A stretch of DNA of 64,000 bases from Tigriopus japonicus (taxonomy: Eukaryota; Arthropoda; Copepoda; Harpacticoida; Harpacticidae). Below the pieces are notes generated by a model. That model saw nothing but the letters and a program-made list of their open reading frames with translations, searched no databases and was not told the origin of the DNA. The stretch is from the NCBI GenBank assembly GCA_010645155.1, contig CM021317.1, forward strand, positions 5,407,123 to 5,471,122, read 5' to 3'. Positions 48,536 through 61,785 of this stretch are shown one piece after another. How positions within the stretch are numbered: the first letter of the stretch is position 1; the number at the start of each line of letters is the position of its first letter. A program made the position numbers and the translations under genes.

Positions 48536-50596
48536 TAATGAGTTTGAAAAACCATTTCCAAAATATGTAGAGTACAAATGAAGCTTGACAAACATCCGCT
48601 CTTTAAAAGGTTCCCTCAATTCAGGCCCACCTTCATTGAGTGCTTTTTCGTTTCAGCCTTTCACGAACTCATCAAGTAGACAATGCACCATTTTGCTAGG
48701 CGTTTTTAGACTTCACTATCCCACTAAAAGCCAGCATATTCGAAGAACAAATGAATGAGGGTTCAGGAAGCGACGCATTGCCATGTACTAGGGAATGTTC
48801 CATGGTCCATTTCCCCCTCGCAAAGACAATCAGATTGTGAGCCAATTTCACACATTACTCGAGCTGGAAAAAAAGTTGTTTCGGCCTCTATTCTGAGGTT
48901 TACAGTCCCTCGTCACCCCTTGACGAGGGTTCCGTGGAAATCTGAAAGGAAGACGAAGGACCTGGGTCCATTTGTTAGAGGGGAAGGGACAGGTAAATGA
49001 TTGAACACCTCATTCTCCCCTCATACCTGAAGAAATTGAATGACTGCATTCTCGACCTAAGTATCTCCTCGGTGGAGGTTCTGGTATCCAGTCGTGATTG
49101 TGGATCTAAGGGAGGAACAACAACCCTGAGCTTTGGGAAAATCCGAAAGGGTAGCAAGGGTGGTCTGTTTGGTCGAAATCGACAAATGTTCCTCTTTGAA
49201 CCTGCGTAGAAATTGAGCTCAAGTTTATTCTGATTAGTGAAACCTCTTGTGAAGTGACAAGAAGTAGAAAATGCCGGTTGCAAAGTGTGCGCGGGCTCAA
49301 TCACAACAAGGAAATGAAAATGAGCGGGAAATTCAAACGCAATCCGGCCCATCGCACGATTTTAGGTCTTTTCAGGTAAAATGGCAATTTTTTGAAATTT
49401 GTTGGGGGAAGTATTGAAAATCAACGAGGGAGGTTATAAAAAGTAGTACCTGTGCTGACTAATCTACTTTGAGAAAGCGGAAAACAAAGAGGAACGAGCG
49501 TTTTTCTTCCTTACTGTTTATTTGGCGGGTGCTCTACAAACTTTTCTGCTTGACTTTCTGATCTTGGCGTTTGATTTGTTGGAGCTCTGTCTGGAAATTT
49601 CTATGTTATCGCCTTTTGGCATGACATTTACCGAGTGTTGTCGAGAGCCAGCCGAATTGTTCCATGTCAAGAATACCTCACATAATGGTTACGTCGTATC
49701 ATTTTTCCACTTCAACCTTGCACTCATGGAAATGAACGAATAACGTGTTATAAAGTAAAGAAATGTCAGTTTTATTGTGGCAAAGGCTAAATATTAGTCC
49801 CAAGTATTGGAATATGAAAGTATTGATCAAACTTGTGCTCCCTGAGGTGTAACTTCGTACTTGCCCGGTTTTTCACACCATCTATTGGCGAATTTTTAAG
49901 CTTGGGTTAAAACCCTTCAATGGTTCAAAATCGACTGTCAGGAGTATTTTCTTTGGGTTTTCTTGGGCACGTTTTGAAGATCTCTTTGAACGTTAGGTGG
50001 GAAAAGTATTTTAAAACATTAACAAGTTGTTTTCTTACCGAGAAACCAGTTGTAAAGGATTAATCTTAAGCCCAATAGCACTTGTTCATGAACAAAGGGT
50101 GTTCGTAAATGCAGCACAAAATGATTGAATTTTCAAAGGATGCTAGGTTATTTTTGGTGAAATTCAAGGACTTTCATAGTTTTCTTTATTCAATGGTTGA
50201 ACAGATCCAACAACAGTAACTCGTTGGTAGACCAAGTGTAACATAAATATTAATTGTGTCCAGTCACGCAAACGATTAAATTTCATTTCATCCTTGTAAC
50301 GGTAAAAAAAAATATCCGTAATCAACCCCAAAAAAATCTGAGTCATATTTCAGCAAAATAGTTCTTTACCTTATTGCGTTTCTGAGCATAAATATGCGCC
50401 TGATATTTCCTGATTTTTTCTTTCCAAAGAACACATTTTGGCCAAAATAAACTTTGTCAAATATGGTCAGCATTTGATTACAGTGACGAGTTGAAAGTCG
50501 CAAAAAGCTTGATGAAGTCATGGGAAATTGTTCGAAAAACAACAAACCAACGACATGCAATTTGGCATCCATTTGAATGTAAATTTACAATTTCAG
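48536..50596. other. Intergenic, upstream of EFHC1
   Basis: Around 48.75-49.35 kb the sequence is less A+T-rich, and several unrecognised frames overlap on both strands. The true first exon of the EFHC1 gene, encoding the start codon, should lie here or further upstream, but I could not identify it. Confidence 0.35.
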
Positions 50597-53500
50597 CCTA
50601 CACGGTTCCATCGGTGCCAAACCCTTGACTTTCGAAATGGAATTCCAGTTCAAAAGAAACCCATGTTCGGAATTGGTGGACAACGTTTGTTACAAGACCT
50701 TCTTATTGAAGGTCAAGGAAAGGCTCTTAAGAAATATGAGGATCTAGTGGAAGACCCCTTCAAGTAATGTGTTTTTTAGATGCGATGTATTTTTACCTGG
50801 CAACCTGGGAGTGTCATTTTTAATGTGTTTCTAGATTCAACCAAAAACGAGTTTATGGACAGAGTAGACCCAAATCTGCACCAGCTTTCAGGCCCAAATT
50901 TTGCGACTTGGACAAAAAGGTTTTGAGATTTTTCGCCCACTTTGATGAGACTGTTGGCGATGACTTCAGACGAAGATTGGTGCATATTTTGTACTATCTC
51001 ATCGATGATACCATTATGATTGTGGAACCACGCACCAAGGTAAGGAAACTTTGGTCCCATTTTGTGCGAAGAAACAATCCCTTTCCATCCTGGAAATTGC
51101 ACACATTGTAATTTTTTGCCTTAGAATTCGGGCTTATACCAAGGTCTTCAACTGAAAAGGCATCGAGTCCCTCTTCAAGACACCACATTAGGTGAAAGAT
51201 CATTTTTCCATTGGACCGACATCAAGATTGGTAAGGTTTATTTTTGTGGAACGAGGATTAAAATTGAAGATGACATTCAATCTTTACAGGCAAACCTTTG
51301 ACGATCTATGGGCGAACTTATGTCATACGATCTTGCGATGACTTCACGAGAAAATATCTTGTGGAAGAAGGCTTGAAAGATTCGGACGAAATTAAGACTT
51401 CTGAAGAGATGATGGTTTCAAATTTCCCGCTAAAAATGGATATTCATCAACACGAGACTCCAGAGAGAACCAATTTCCAGAACAAGGACAATCCAAAAGC
51501 TTATCCTAAGGAAAACAAATTGCGAAAGTTCTATGAAAATGATGGCAGAGTCTTGAGGTCAGGTTTAAACTTGTTTACCTGGTTTTGTTTGCCTAAAATG
51601 TTCCTGAGAGTTTTCGTATTAGAACATAAATATTGACCTAGCGGCTAAATTGATTGCTTTTCTCGAGAAACGAATCCTCCCATTTCTTGACAAGAAAAGA
51701 AAAGGCCAATGGTTTACACGAGAAGACAACTTGTTTTTATCGTATTCGTACAATGCGCATTCATTTCTGAAACATTATTTTTCAATCTTCAGGAGAGGGC
51801 TCATGTTTGAAAAACAAAGAAACCCTAACTTACGGGGTTGGCTACTTAAAACGGGGCATGGAAAATTGAATTTTTATACCATCAGGGACTCTGAATAAAC
51901 TGACTCAAAAAATTATCGCTACAAGTACTGCTCATTATAGTGCTCATTCATCATCTAGAACTTTTTTATTAAACAATTTCTTTAAGGGCCCCCTATTCTT
52001 GAAAGGGTCTCGAATTCAAATAGCGATAAAAGAAGGAATTCGACATCAACATGCTCCGCATGAAGTTTTTATCATGGAGTCAGTAAACTGGAGAAGTCAT
52101 ATTTTGTTATTTTCACTTTTAACATTTACATCCCATTTGGGTTTGATACAATAATATCTTGGAATACCGTTATGATACCATGGGATTGGGTTTAAAGAAG
52201 GACAATAAAAGGTGCAAGCTTGATTTCGCGAGGTTCAAAAACTCAAAAATGTGTTATTGGATGAAAATGTTACACAACTTAATGAAGAAAGTGATCCTTA
52301 ATGTCGGATGTGATTTCTTTGCCTGTTTTTAAGTGCAAGGTAAATTTTAGGACATATTGTCTTTATTTTCCAAAACTCTATCCCATGAACCTGTCAATTG
52401 AACCTTCAATTGAACCCACTTAATGGATGAATGTTGAAGTTAATAATGATAAGACTGATAACAGAAAAGTGGCCTTTCTGCAATTTAGTGGCTGGATGAC
52501 AAGAACTGACAAGAAAGAAACCAAGAACAAGAGGAACATGTTAAAAGAGTCTCTACTTTTTTTGCTAATTGTCCTCAAGGTCCCGTCAAAAAGGGGGTTG
52601 CTTAGAGAAATTGTGTTAAAAGAGTTCTAGATGAAAGCATAATGAGAACTATTTGTAGCACTGACTTTTTGATTCAGAGCCCTGAATGTAAGAAATTCAC
52701 AATTTTCCCTGCCCCGTTTTAAGTGACCAACCCTGTATGTAGTCTTTCCACAGTTTCTCAAATCCGAAATGTTTAATCAGTATTTTTAGGAATTTAAAGT
52801 CTTTTTCAGTCAGAAAACCTTTGGCATTTGATTATTTCTGAATTTAAAAACGTTAATGTAGCCTTTTCCTATCCACCGGTGATTGAAATTAAACGTTAAT
52901 TGTGTACGTAGTTCATTTCGTGGTCGGCGGCTTTCGATTTCAGTCAAGCCCTTTTTAGTCGAATCTTTCGGTAATAGTTAAAAGACTTTTCAGTTCATCA
53001 TGAGCCAAAATGAAACAGTTTGCATTTAAAAATTGTTTCCCCCTAGGTTTATGTGCCGAAGTGACTTACCCAAATATCCCTTGGGCAAAAGTGGAGAAAA
53101 AGAGTTCATCCTTCACTTTTACTTGGCTGATGACACGATCGAAATTCGTGAAATGCGATCTGAACGACCACAATCCGCTGCTGGAGCAAAATATTTGAGG
53201 CGCCAAAAAGTGCCCAAGATCCCTCCCCGAGCAGGTAACACTTGATTTAGATAGAAAAACATATTTTTCGTCCTTTATGTCTAATGTAGTTCAGCTACTT
53301 CATTTCACTACTGAGAATAGTTGTGAAATTCATCATTGTATGTGAAACATTCGCTAGACAGTATTTGTTTGAGGAAGCTGATGGTCCCTTATAAATCTTT
53401 GCTGAGAATTAAAAGAAAAAATATGTTCCCCATGAAACTTAAATGATGTACTTGCTCGTCCAAAGAATAATTGAAGGCGTTCCTTTTTAGGATGCGAGGA

Positions 53501-56047
53501 GTTTCCGTCTTCTGTTCCGTATTCTCCCGAGGATTTTTACCTATCCAAAGATTTGAATGTTGGAGAGAACGTATCGGTTTTGAATAGAAGGTACTTTTTT
53601 GGACAATGTACTTTAGTTCAATAATTGGAGACTATTTTAGTTGAACTTATCTTTGGGTATGCACTTTTCCTTGATCCATGCTCGCTAATTTAACTTCAAT
53701 GTCTCCTAACCCGTGACGTCTTTCATTCTTGGCCACTTTGGTCCCAAATTACCTCTTTCTGGCACTCTTTCCAACTGTGGTCTCTCATCGATGACCTCAT
53801 AAAATTATCCAATTGCGGAGGAGGTCTCTCTGTATCTGCAACTCGTTCGTGCGTGAATATCCGAGATGAAAGACCACATGGCTGAATGCTACAAACCAAA
53901 AGGTTCGAGGTCATTTTTCCTCCTTCATCAAGATGAAGGAAATAGAAATCCAATCTCAGGATCAAGGAGTTACATGACACACTCCTTGTCGATAAGTGCT
54001 CTGTACTATCCACAACCTTGAAAGCCCCTTCAAGGACTTGATGTAACAGCACATTGAGCCCCTTACGAACATGAAGACCTCAAAGTGGTCCATAGAGTCA
54101 AGATATGTTGGTATCCACAATGGCTTTGGAACAATGTCTCAAAGGTGTGCTAAGTCGGACTTTCCCCAATTATATCTTCTTATGACATCAAATGGTTTGG
54201 ATGGAAGTGTCACAAAGGCACGACCTGCACCTGACGGCACGCACATAGTTCTCTACCTCATTTTGCGTTATGATAACAGAATTTCTTTCAAACCTAGGTT
54301 CTACATCTATGATTGCGACGCCTTTACTAAACAATACCTCGAGCATGTTTTGGGTAAAGAGGTAAAGCCGAAGAAGACTGTCACTTTGCCCTCTCCGGAA
54401 CCGATTGTTCCCATTCCCGAGCAAACCATTGTTACCATAGGGAACCCGGAGGACTCCTTGCAAAATTGTTTAAGACTCACACCTAAGCCTCCGAAAAAGG
54501 ACTTCAGAAAGTTTCTCGAGTTTTCTGGCAAGGTTCGACTTTTGCAACCAATACTTCAATCTGATCGGCTAGAGATGCACTTCTGGATGACGATATCGAT
54601 TTCCTTTCAGACATTGAGATTTGAAGCGAAAATACACTCGCCATGGTTGCATGATGCCGAAAGGAAATTCATTTTCACTTATTTCCTTTGTGACGACACT
54701 ATTAGCATTTTTGAGAAACTACCGCCAAACTCGGGGAGGTTTTGTGGCAAATATTTGGAACGTTCCAAGGTGGGAAAGCCAGATTTGAAAGTCAACGGAG
54801 AGACGGACTTTTACTCCATCGACGACTTTTACATTGGTGAGTTTGTAATTTACTTAAGGTTTAGAAAAAAAGGAAAGCTTTGCACAAACGTGTGTCTAAT
54901 TGTTTAAATTGGGATTAAATCTTGTTGAAGACTGCATTCGAAGGCTTTTTTTCTGAAACCCATTTTCCCACCAACAGTTTGGTGGGATCACCTCATGTTG
55001 TTGATAAACTAAATTTTTAATGAAGCTCGGAAATTTTTAAGAGCATTTTATCAAGTTTGTTGAAAGGCGAGTCTAGACTCCGACATATCCCTAACCATTT
55101 GGCCCCAAGAATAGCTGCTGAAATCGTCCGACCGTACTAATCCATTCTAAACAAAAGGTTGAGGTTGCTTTGGAGGAAAGTTACAGTCCAAGTTAAGATA
55201 TAGAAGTATTTTTCGTCACCAGCAACTTTATTCTTACATCAATGGGGGCTTTCGATTAGTAGCAAAATATTCTTATGTTGAAAGTTATTCTGAAATTCAG
55301 CTTTGAGTGTTGCTCAAAAACCCTTCCATCTGACATGACCTTGAGGCCTTTAAGAGTGCAGAATCTTGCAAGGTGGACATCATGTGGTACAGTAATATTT
55401 TTTTAATTATTCAAATTAAATATTTAAATTAGGCTTTTAAATATTCATATACTTTAATGAATGACAGTTCTTTTTCTTGTTTTCCACTTTCATTTTCTTT
55501 TTTTTGAAGAAAAAGTCAAGATTGACATTTGATGTACAAAAAAGGAGAACCTAAGGAGATCTCAGGCGTCTATATAATATTTAAAAACGAATGTTGTTTA
55601 TCCAAATATATTGAGAGTTCGTTTGAAGAAAAATGAAATAAACTTTATTTTCATTTTAAATGAACCTGTGTTTTTTCTGTCACCGCCATTTTTATTTCAT
55701 GAACTTTCCCTTCCTATTGTTTTTCATAATTTTGTAATTAAATTCATAGGGAAACTAAAATACATTTGCTTCCATTTCTAGGGTCAATTTTGATTATCTA
55801 TGGTAGAAAGTTCGAAATCGTTGGCGCCGATGATCGTGTTCTGAAATACTTGATAGATGAATCGTCCCGGAAACCTCTTCCCGTCCGAAACACCACCACT
55901 TTACGACGCTACTTTGAGGACAACGGCAAGCTTGCTCCGGATTCGATGGACTCAAATCCGGTCCAAGACCAAAACTATGAGACTGAACGGGACCAAGACG
56001 CATACGATAGATATTCACTTGCAAACTCCGAAGACGAAGCCAACTAA
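50597..56047 (+). CDS. EFHC1: EFHC1 (myoclonin-1)-like protein, three DM10 domains, no EF-hand (first exon not found)
   Basis: Exons 50597-50763, 50835-51039, 51125-51230, 51290-51557, 53047-53234, 53491-53590, 54298-54532, 54611-54836 and 55782-56047; every intron is GT-AG and all joins keep frame (about 586 residues plus a missing N-terminus). The opening FHRCQTLDFRNG..GIGGQRL matches the family N-terminal signature. Three DM10 domains follow: DKKVLRFFAHF..YYLIDDTIMIVEP..GLYQG..IYGRTY; RFMCRSD..HFYLADDTIEIRE..RFYIYDCDAFTKQY; and LRFEAKIHS..FTYFLCDDTISIFE..GKYLERSKV..IYGRKFEIVGADD. In the family these bind the inner wall of axonemal doublet microtubules. The C-terminal EF-hand region of vertebrate EFHC1 is absent: the protein ends in an acidic tail soon after DM10-3. 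EFHC2 is the alternative, but the N-terminal signature is closer to EFHC1. An upstream in-frame ATG at 50555 exists but precedes the likely acceptor. Confidence 0.9.
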
Positions 56048-56177
56048 AACATTTATAAAAAGAAACTTGAATCACTTCGAGTTCGCGCCAATTTTTTGAA
56101 AAAGTCGATGACCAATCAGGAGAGCTCACGCATACCGACAATGACCAATGAGATAGCATGTCACAAAAACAGACCAT

Positions 56178-56183
56178 AATAAA
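56178..56183 (+). terminator. Polyadenylation signal of the EFHC1 gene
   Basis: AATAAA about 130 bases after the EFHC1-like stop codon on the plus strand. Confidence 0.5.
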
Positions 56184-59100
56184 CTCCCGAGCAATTTCAG
56201 CTATCTCCAATTTCGTAATCATTCAGTTGTCGCAAAATCGAGTTTTAGACAGTGAATTGTCCCCTCCAAAACCGTGAAACTTAGGGTAAGTCATTGTGAG
56301 GGCGGTCAAAAACCGATCGGATTCGACGCTTTTAAAGTGAAGAATACATCAGTAGAGATACAATGCTTTGTGCGGTCGTTCGATGGAAAGGATTTGCCAA
56401 AAAAAGACTCGTTTGAGAATGCTCCTTTCCCAAAATTCGATGTAATTTTGGCACGTTTTGGTGGAAGAGGAAGGTGGACGAAGGCCATCTTTTCAAAGTC
56501 ACTTCGGATCATATTCTTGGAATGGAAGCGTTTGATTGCGAGGAATTTTAAGTATTGCACATGTGGTAACTTTGACTGACTGAAAAATATTTTTTCTATT
56601 AATATCTTTACATCGTTCAAGAAGTTGGTTGGTTATGAAAGGTTGGCTCAACCATTCCCAGAACCACAATATTGATTAAACTGTTGCCAAGACCTCTAAT
56701 CTTTCCCGCAAGTCTATTCATGGATAGAACTTGCTTCATGAGTAAGAAATTTGCTTTTAATAGGGAAATTTGGGAACATGTGCATTTAAAGGCCAAGATT
56801 TGCCTCTGGAATCAAATTAACAATAGTATTCTAAACTTGAGCTTCGTAAGAGCCATTTCATGCAGTCTTTCATGCACATATTCAAAAAGCATTTTCTTTT
56901 TCCAATTTGTGGAGATTTTAGGAAATGCGCAGTCAGTGACCCAAAACTTTGTAAAGATTAGGGAGATATAGAATGCTATTGATAGGAATTTTAGGACTTG
57001 TGACAGTTTTGATGAATAATACGAACAAGAAATAAACCCATTAGTCCAAAACTTGGCTTGAATTTTGAGATTGTCAAAAACATCCGACTAATATTTCAAA
57101 AACATTAGATTTCACCTTAGATTATCTAAACTAAAGCTAGTTTATGATTTGTTTTAAGCTAACAACAAGGCTAAGTAAAATTGACCTCTCCAACTCAAAT
57201 AGAGGATTACCAGGAAGTCTTAGGACATATTTCAATATGGAAAAATATTATTTTAAGGTTTACTGGTTCTGCGGAAAGCGTCAAATAAAATAACAAATGC
57301 AAGACGAAAAATGGATAGCTTAGAGAACATCCCCAAACCCTAGACCCATTCTACACTATTTGAAAGCACAAGCATGTTTTGAGTGATAATTCTGCGATCA
57401 AGTCAGGAACGAATCGAAACAGTTTGTCGATAATTATCCAACAGGGTCAAAGTTAGCAACGAATGATTGGTAATATAAACTGTAATAAGAACTTACATTG
57501 AAAAGAATAACATTATCTTATGCAAACCAGCTATAATATTCTCAATGAATATCCGTGACGTCCTCTGCTTTAACGATTCGTGGAAAACAAGCGAATGATT
57601 ATCCCTGATGAGAAGCGGCTTGCGTTTGTTGGAATGCTGTGTTCTATGAAGTCCCTAGAGAGTGCCTGGAAAAAGGGCTGGAAATCTGTATCGACGAGTG
57701 ATTTCCCGAGAAACTCTAGCCTATGAATATTTCCCATGCTACCATGGAATGAACCCCAAGCGTTCCAAGAACAGTCTGAGGTTCCAGACTTGTCATTGCA
57801 TTGGTGGATTAATGAAGTAGCAATCCATAGGATCGAGGAATGGAACCGTTTCAGACGAATATTTGATAACATTCCAAGAACTTGCTGGATGCCTAAAGAA
57901 CAAGGCTTATTCAGTATTCTTCGAACCGACAACTGAATTCTCCCGGTCAGGTGCTGAATTCTTTGGCCCCAACGAGTGTTGGCGTACGTTCCAGGGACAA
58001 CAAACTGGATTCAACCGGATTGAAACATGTTGTTCCTTCATGCTCCAATATGTTTCCTTGAACGTCCCACATGAGCGAGATAGGATTAGAAGCTTCACGC
58101 ACGCTGTCAGTCACCTCCGTGGTCCAAATACAGTTTTCTTTTACTCTTCTCGGTCAGATCCTTGCATCTGTCTGGATCTTTTGTTCCACCTGATCTTAAA
58201 TCGAGGTTAAAGGGACAATAGAATAGTCTCGTGATTCCAATATCGTCTTCATGGCTCCAATTAATTTGGGTTTGCGGTTGACGATGAGGAAGGTTATTGT
58301 GTGGAATGAGTGAGTTACTCGACCAAAATGCATTCTTAAAACGAGAGAGTTCCCAAAATATCCCGGTTTGCAGCTTGCCCCGATTATTTCCGAGCTTGAA
58401 CACCGTTGCCCAGGAGTTCTGAAGTTAGGGAGAAAAGTTCTTAACCTAGAAAGGAATTGACGTCATTAGCAGGTTGGATGGAACACATTTCAGATATCCA
58501 ATATCCTTTTCTCTCTGGCTACTTATTTGTACAACTCATGTAGGCCTCGAGGAAGGTTCAAAGTTTGCAAATTCATTTACGTTGATCTGTTTTTAATCTG
58601 CATTCATGTTGTTTTTTGAAAACTATTTTGAGAACATTCATATCCTTAGATGAATCTGTTGTAAATCTTTTGATAGGTATGTAGAATCAATGTATAAAAT
58701 AGACATTCATCAAAGGTCAGAGCTTGTTTTTTGAGGGGGAATAGCTGGTGATTTATCAAATTCTTTGGCTAATGCCAAATTTTCGTGGTTAATGTGAAGA
58801 CACACGGCATACTAAACAATCTGAGAAAACAAAGAAAAAAACAAAAATGAGAATGGCTGTGTTCACATGAAAAATGCACTCAATGTCAAGGAGAACTGTA
58901 TTTGAGGCATCCTCGTCAAATTCAATGATTTTTTAAAGTTTTCGGCAAAAAGGAGTTATCCATTTTTTTCATTGTCTCTTTCATTGAATTTCGTATGAAC
59001 AATTTACACGGCTCTTTTAGAAAAAGAACCAACTGGAACTTGCAACCTACCTTCACACTCGTTTTCACGATGACAAGTGCAATGCATAAAAATTGATTGT

Positions 59101-61360
59101 CTGTCACCAGTATTTGTTTAAAATAATATTGGCATCCCTCCGTCTTCATTCATTCAAGGCACACTCGATTCATTGTTGTAGCACTTCAAGCTTCCATCCA
59201 AGTTTTTTTCTGATAATTCTCGAGAGATTGGATCGAAAATCCTCCAACATGAATGCATTGTTGCCACGTGGTTCTTTAGTTTATGAACCGTTAGCAGTTG
59301 ACCTATTTTAGTTCATTTTAAGTGCTTGTTACGAAGGGTTGACCACACGTGGAGTCGCCGCTTTGTCTGGGACAGTTTCTCCTTGAGAAAGTTGGACTAA
59401 AGGTCAAGAAAATGATCCCACATAGTTTTATCACGTAGCTTTCTCTCTGTTCACGTCCATTTTGAGATGTACTTTCCCGACTGTTTGTCTGTAAATATCG
59501 AGACTCAAAATTAGCTTCAAGGATTCGGTGAAAATCTGTGGAGGTCATTCTTGTCACGAGATCTCAAGGATGTATTCTTTTATGGGGGATCATCACGGAG
59601 AGTCCGTGACTTTTTTGTGCAAAATGAAGTTGTCAACTTGCATTTTCACTCAAGTTTCATCATTTGATAGCCTTTATCACTCTGCAAAAGGTTACGTATG
59701 CAGGAGAGAAGGCTGTATGCACAATAACTGATTGATAAGGAAATAAAGAAGCCAAACCAATTCTGATTGATTTCAGTTTCGTTTCTTTCAGAGGCCATTT
59801 ACGTTTCAAAAAGTGGCATGTCCTCATGATGAAACTCGGTGAAAGTGCCCATCGTTGGGTTCGTGCAGCCTTTTGGCGAGAGGTAAGACTAATTTTGCCT
59901 TTGGCAACTATCAATTAGTCCCCAATTTCACCTTTTAAATGTCTTAATCCCGTCGGAAGATGTTTTTTTTTGTGTCTTAATTTGATTCCTTGTTTTTACC
60001 GTGACAAGATTTTTTCCAGTTCTTGTATTACAAATATGGATAAAAAATATCGCCCGTCATCTTATTTCGAAAGTTTTTCTTACATTAAGAGAGTATTAAT
60101 TTCGGTCTAGGGTAAATATATTCTTTTAGAAAAGTTATTTCGATATCGAGAAGTGATGGACGGAAAGCCCTTTCAGCCAAAATTTGTGTTTTCTTTCAGC
60201 CAATTTTATAAAGCAGACATGCCTTATAAAAATTAAATTTTGAAGTAAAATGTCCAAAAATCTTTGAAACAAGCATTATTTCCGATTGTTTAAAAATTCG
60301 ATTAGCCCTTCTTGTTAATCTAGAGTCGTTCTGGTCCGGCATTAATATAGAGTATTCTAATAATCAACTTTGATTGTATTTAAAGACTTCAGTCTTCAAT
60401 CGTATTGGGTGGGACGGATTTTTGGGGTTCCTCTTTGTGAAATTTGTTTTCACCAACAAATTTGGACTGGTATATTATATATAGACTATGGAATATTCCA
60501 CCGCACACATACTCTGTTCTTTTAGACATTGTAGTGAAACATTTGAAAAGTTTATTTTAATATTAGCTTGACCGACGAGTTGGGATTGTTAAGAGCAATA
60601 TTTTGAATTGAGATTCGAGAAACTGTGACAGGGTTGATGCGGAAGTTTTCTAAAAACAATTCACTTTCTCAAAGAGATCCAATTGCCATGAGAAATGTCC
60701 ACAACTTGGATCAGTTTCTGCTGACAAATGAAACTGTATTCTGCCGACAAATGAAACTGTATTCTGCCATTGTGCAAGGTGTTAGTTTATCCCTTTAAAT
60801 CTAGAGTTGGAATGACGCAAAAGGCTATTTTTGGGAATCATTAAGGTGTCCTAAACATATTAGTCCTTACTAGTTTGGCTGACGTCCAAATACAAAGAAA
60901 CCTATAAAAACTCATCATATATGTTGAATCAAAGCAATGCGCGAGATGTTTGGCCTATTCCTATTTTCGTTGAATGCGAGCTCAACTCATTGATGCATTC
61001 AATCTTAAGACGTTACGAAAATACAATATATGCCGATTGAAAGTCAAGCTCTAAACATTATTTACAAATAAAAAGAGATATATTGATGTTTAGATTTTTA
61101 CTCTACAAAAGTCCATATACAAACAGACCCATCAAATTTATAGTTCAAATAATAATGGCACAGATATGGAAACTGATTTACAAAGTTAAAAATTACAATG
61201 TGGAGTATGCTAAATTAAAATGAGAGTTACTAACGTTTTAATGACCATATTCCTTCGTCAACTTGACTCCGACTTTCTCGCTTGTAAATGTACCACGATT
61301 TATTCCAAGGATGCGTGAGTTTATTTATCCTAAAGCAATATTTCAATACTTAAACTAACT
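56184..61360. other. Intergenic, no gene recognised
   Basis: Mostly A+T-rich. Overlapping frames on both strands at 57.57-58.40 kb, in a less A+T-rich patch, have no recognisable family features; this patch has several GTTCCAAGAAC-like half-palindromes. A perfect 23-bp tandem duplication (GACAAATGAAACTG unit) lies at 60723-60768. Nothing else is supported. Confidence 0.4.
60723..60768. repeat. Perfect 23-bp tandem duplication
   Basis: Two adjacent identical 23-mers beginning GACAAATGAAACTG. It looks like a recent slippage duplication. Confidence 0.9.
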
Positions 61361-61395
61361 TAACCTACCCTACCCTAACCTAACCTAACCTAACC
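61361..61395. repeat. Interstitial telomere-like repeat (CCTAA/TTAGG)
   Basis: Five CCTAA units preceded by two CCTAC/CCCTA variants. TTAGG is the ancestral arthropod telomere repeat. This block is short and internal. Confidence 0.85.
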
Positions 61396-61785
61396 AAATG
61401 TTAACTTCAACTTCATTTATTCCTTTGTTTTAACGATTCATCCGATTTACCCTCATCAGAAAAATGATTCATAACCGGATGTATGGTTTATTTCTAATTT
61501 TCAATTTGGTTGCGAGATATTTTCTCATTGGACAGATAAAGGGAACTTTTGCTTATAGATGATATATCAAAGCAAGATAAAACTTTTCGCCATATTTTCT
61601 ATCCAAATCACATCTGTTTGCTTGCCTTAAGCCTCAATATATGCAAGTAATAACGATTCCAATGTAAACCAATTTTCAGATTCTCGGTGATTATTCACCT
61701 GGGAAAACGTTTTATTCAGATGAGAAATAATGAACTACGAAAAAGCATCCTTCCGTTGACGTCGTCATGATCATATTTTTTGCAG
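61396..61785. other. Intergenic or intronic sequence upstream of the last gene
   Basis: A+T-rich, ending in a good splice acceptor (ATATTTTTTGCAG), so at least its right part is probably intron of the gene that follows. No upstream exon was identified. Confidence 0.35.

Noticed and set aside
51650..51898. 82-codon frame in the 1.5-kb EFHC1 intron
   Set aside because: No similarity to EFHC1 or to any family I know; the spliced model is complete without it.
53723..54052. 109-codon frame antisense within an EFHC1 intron
   Set aside because: No motifs; probably intronic or old repeat sequence.
54071..54297. Upstream part of the open frame leading into EFHC1 exon 54298-54532
   Set aside because: Exon similarity starts exactly after the AG at 54296-54297, so the upstream codons are intron.
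57570..58403. Cluster of overlapping frames on both strands
   Set aside because: No recognisable protein family on either strand and no consistent exon model.
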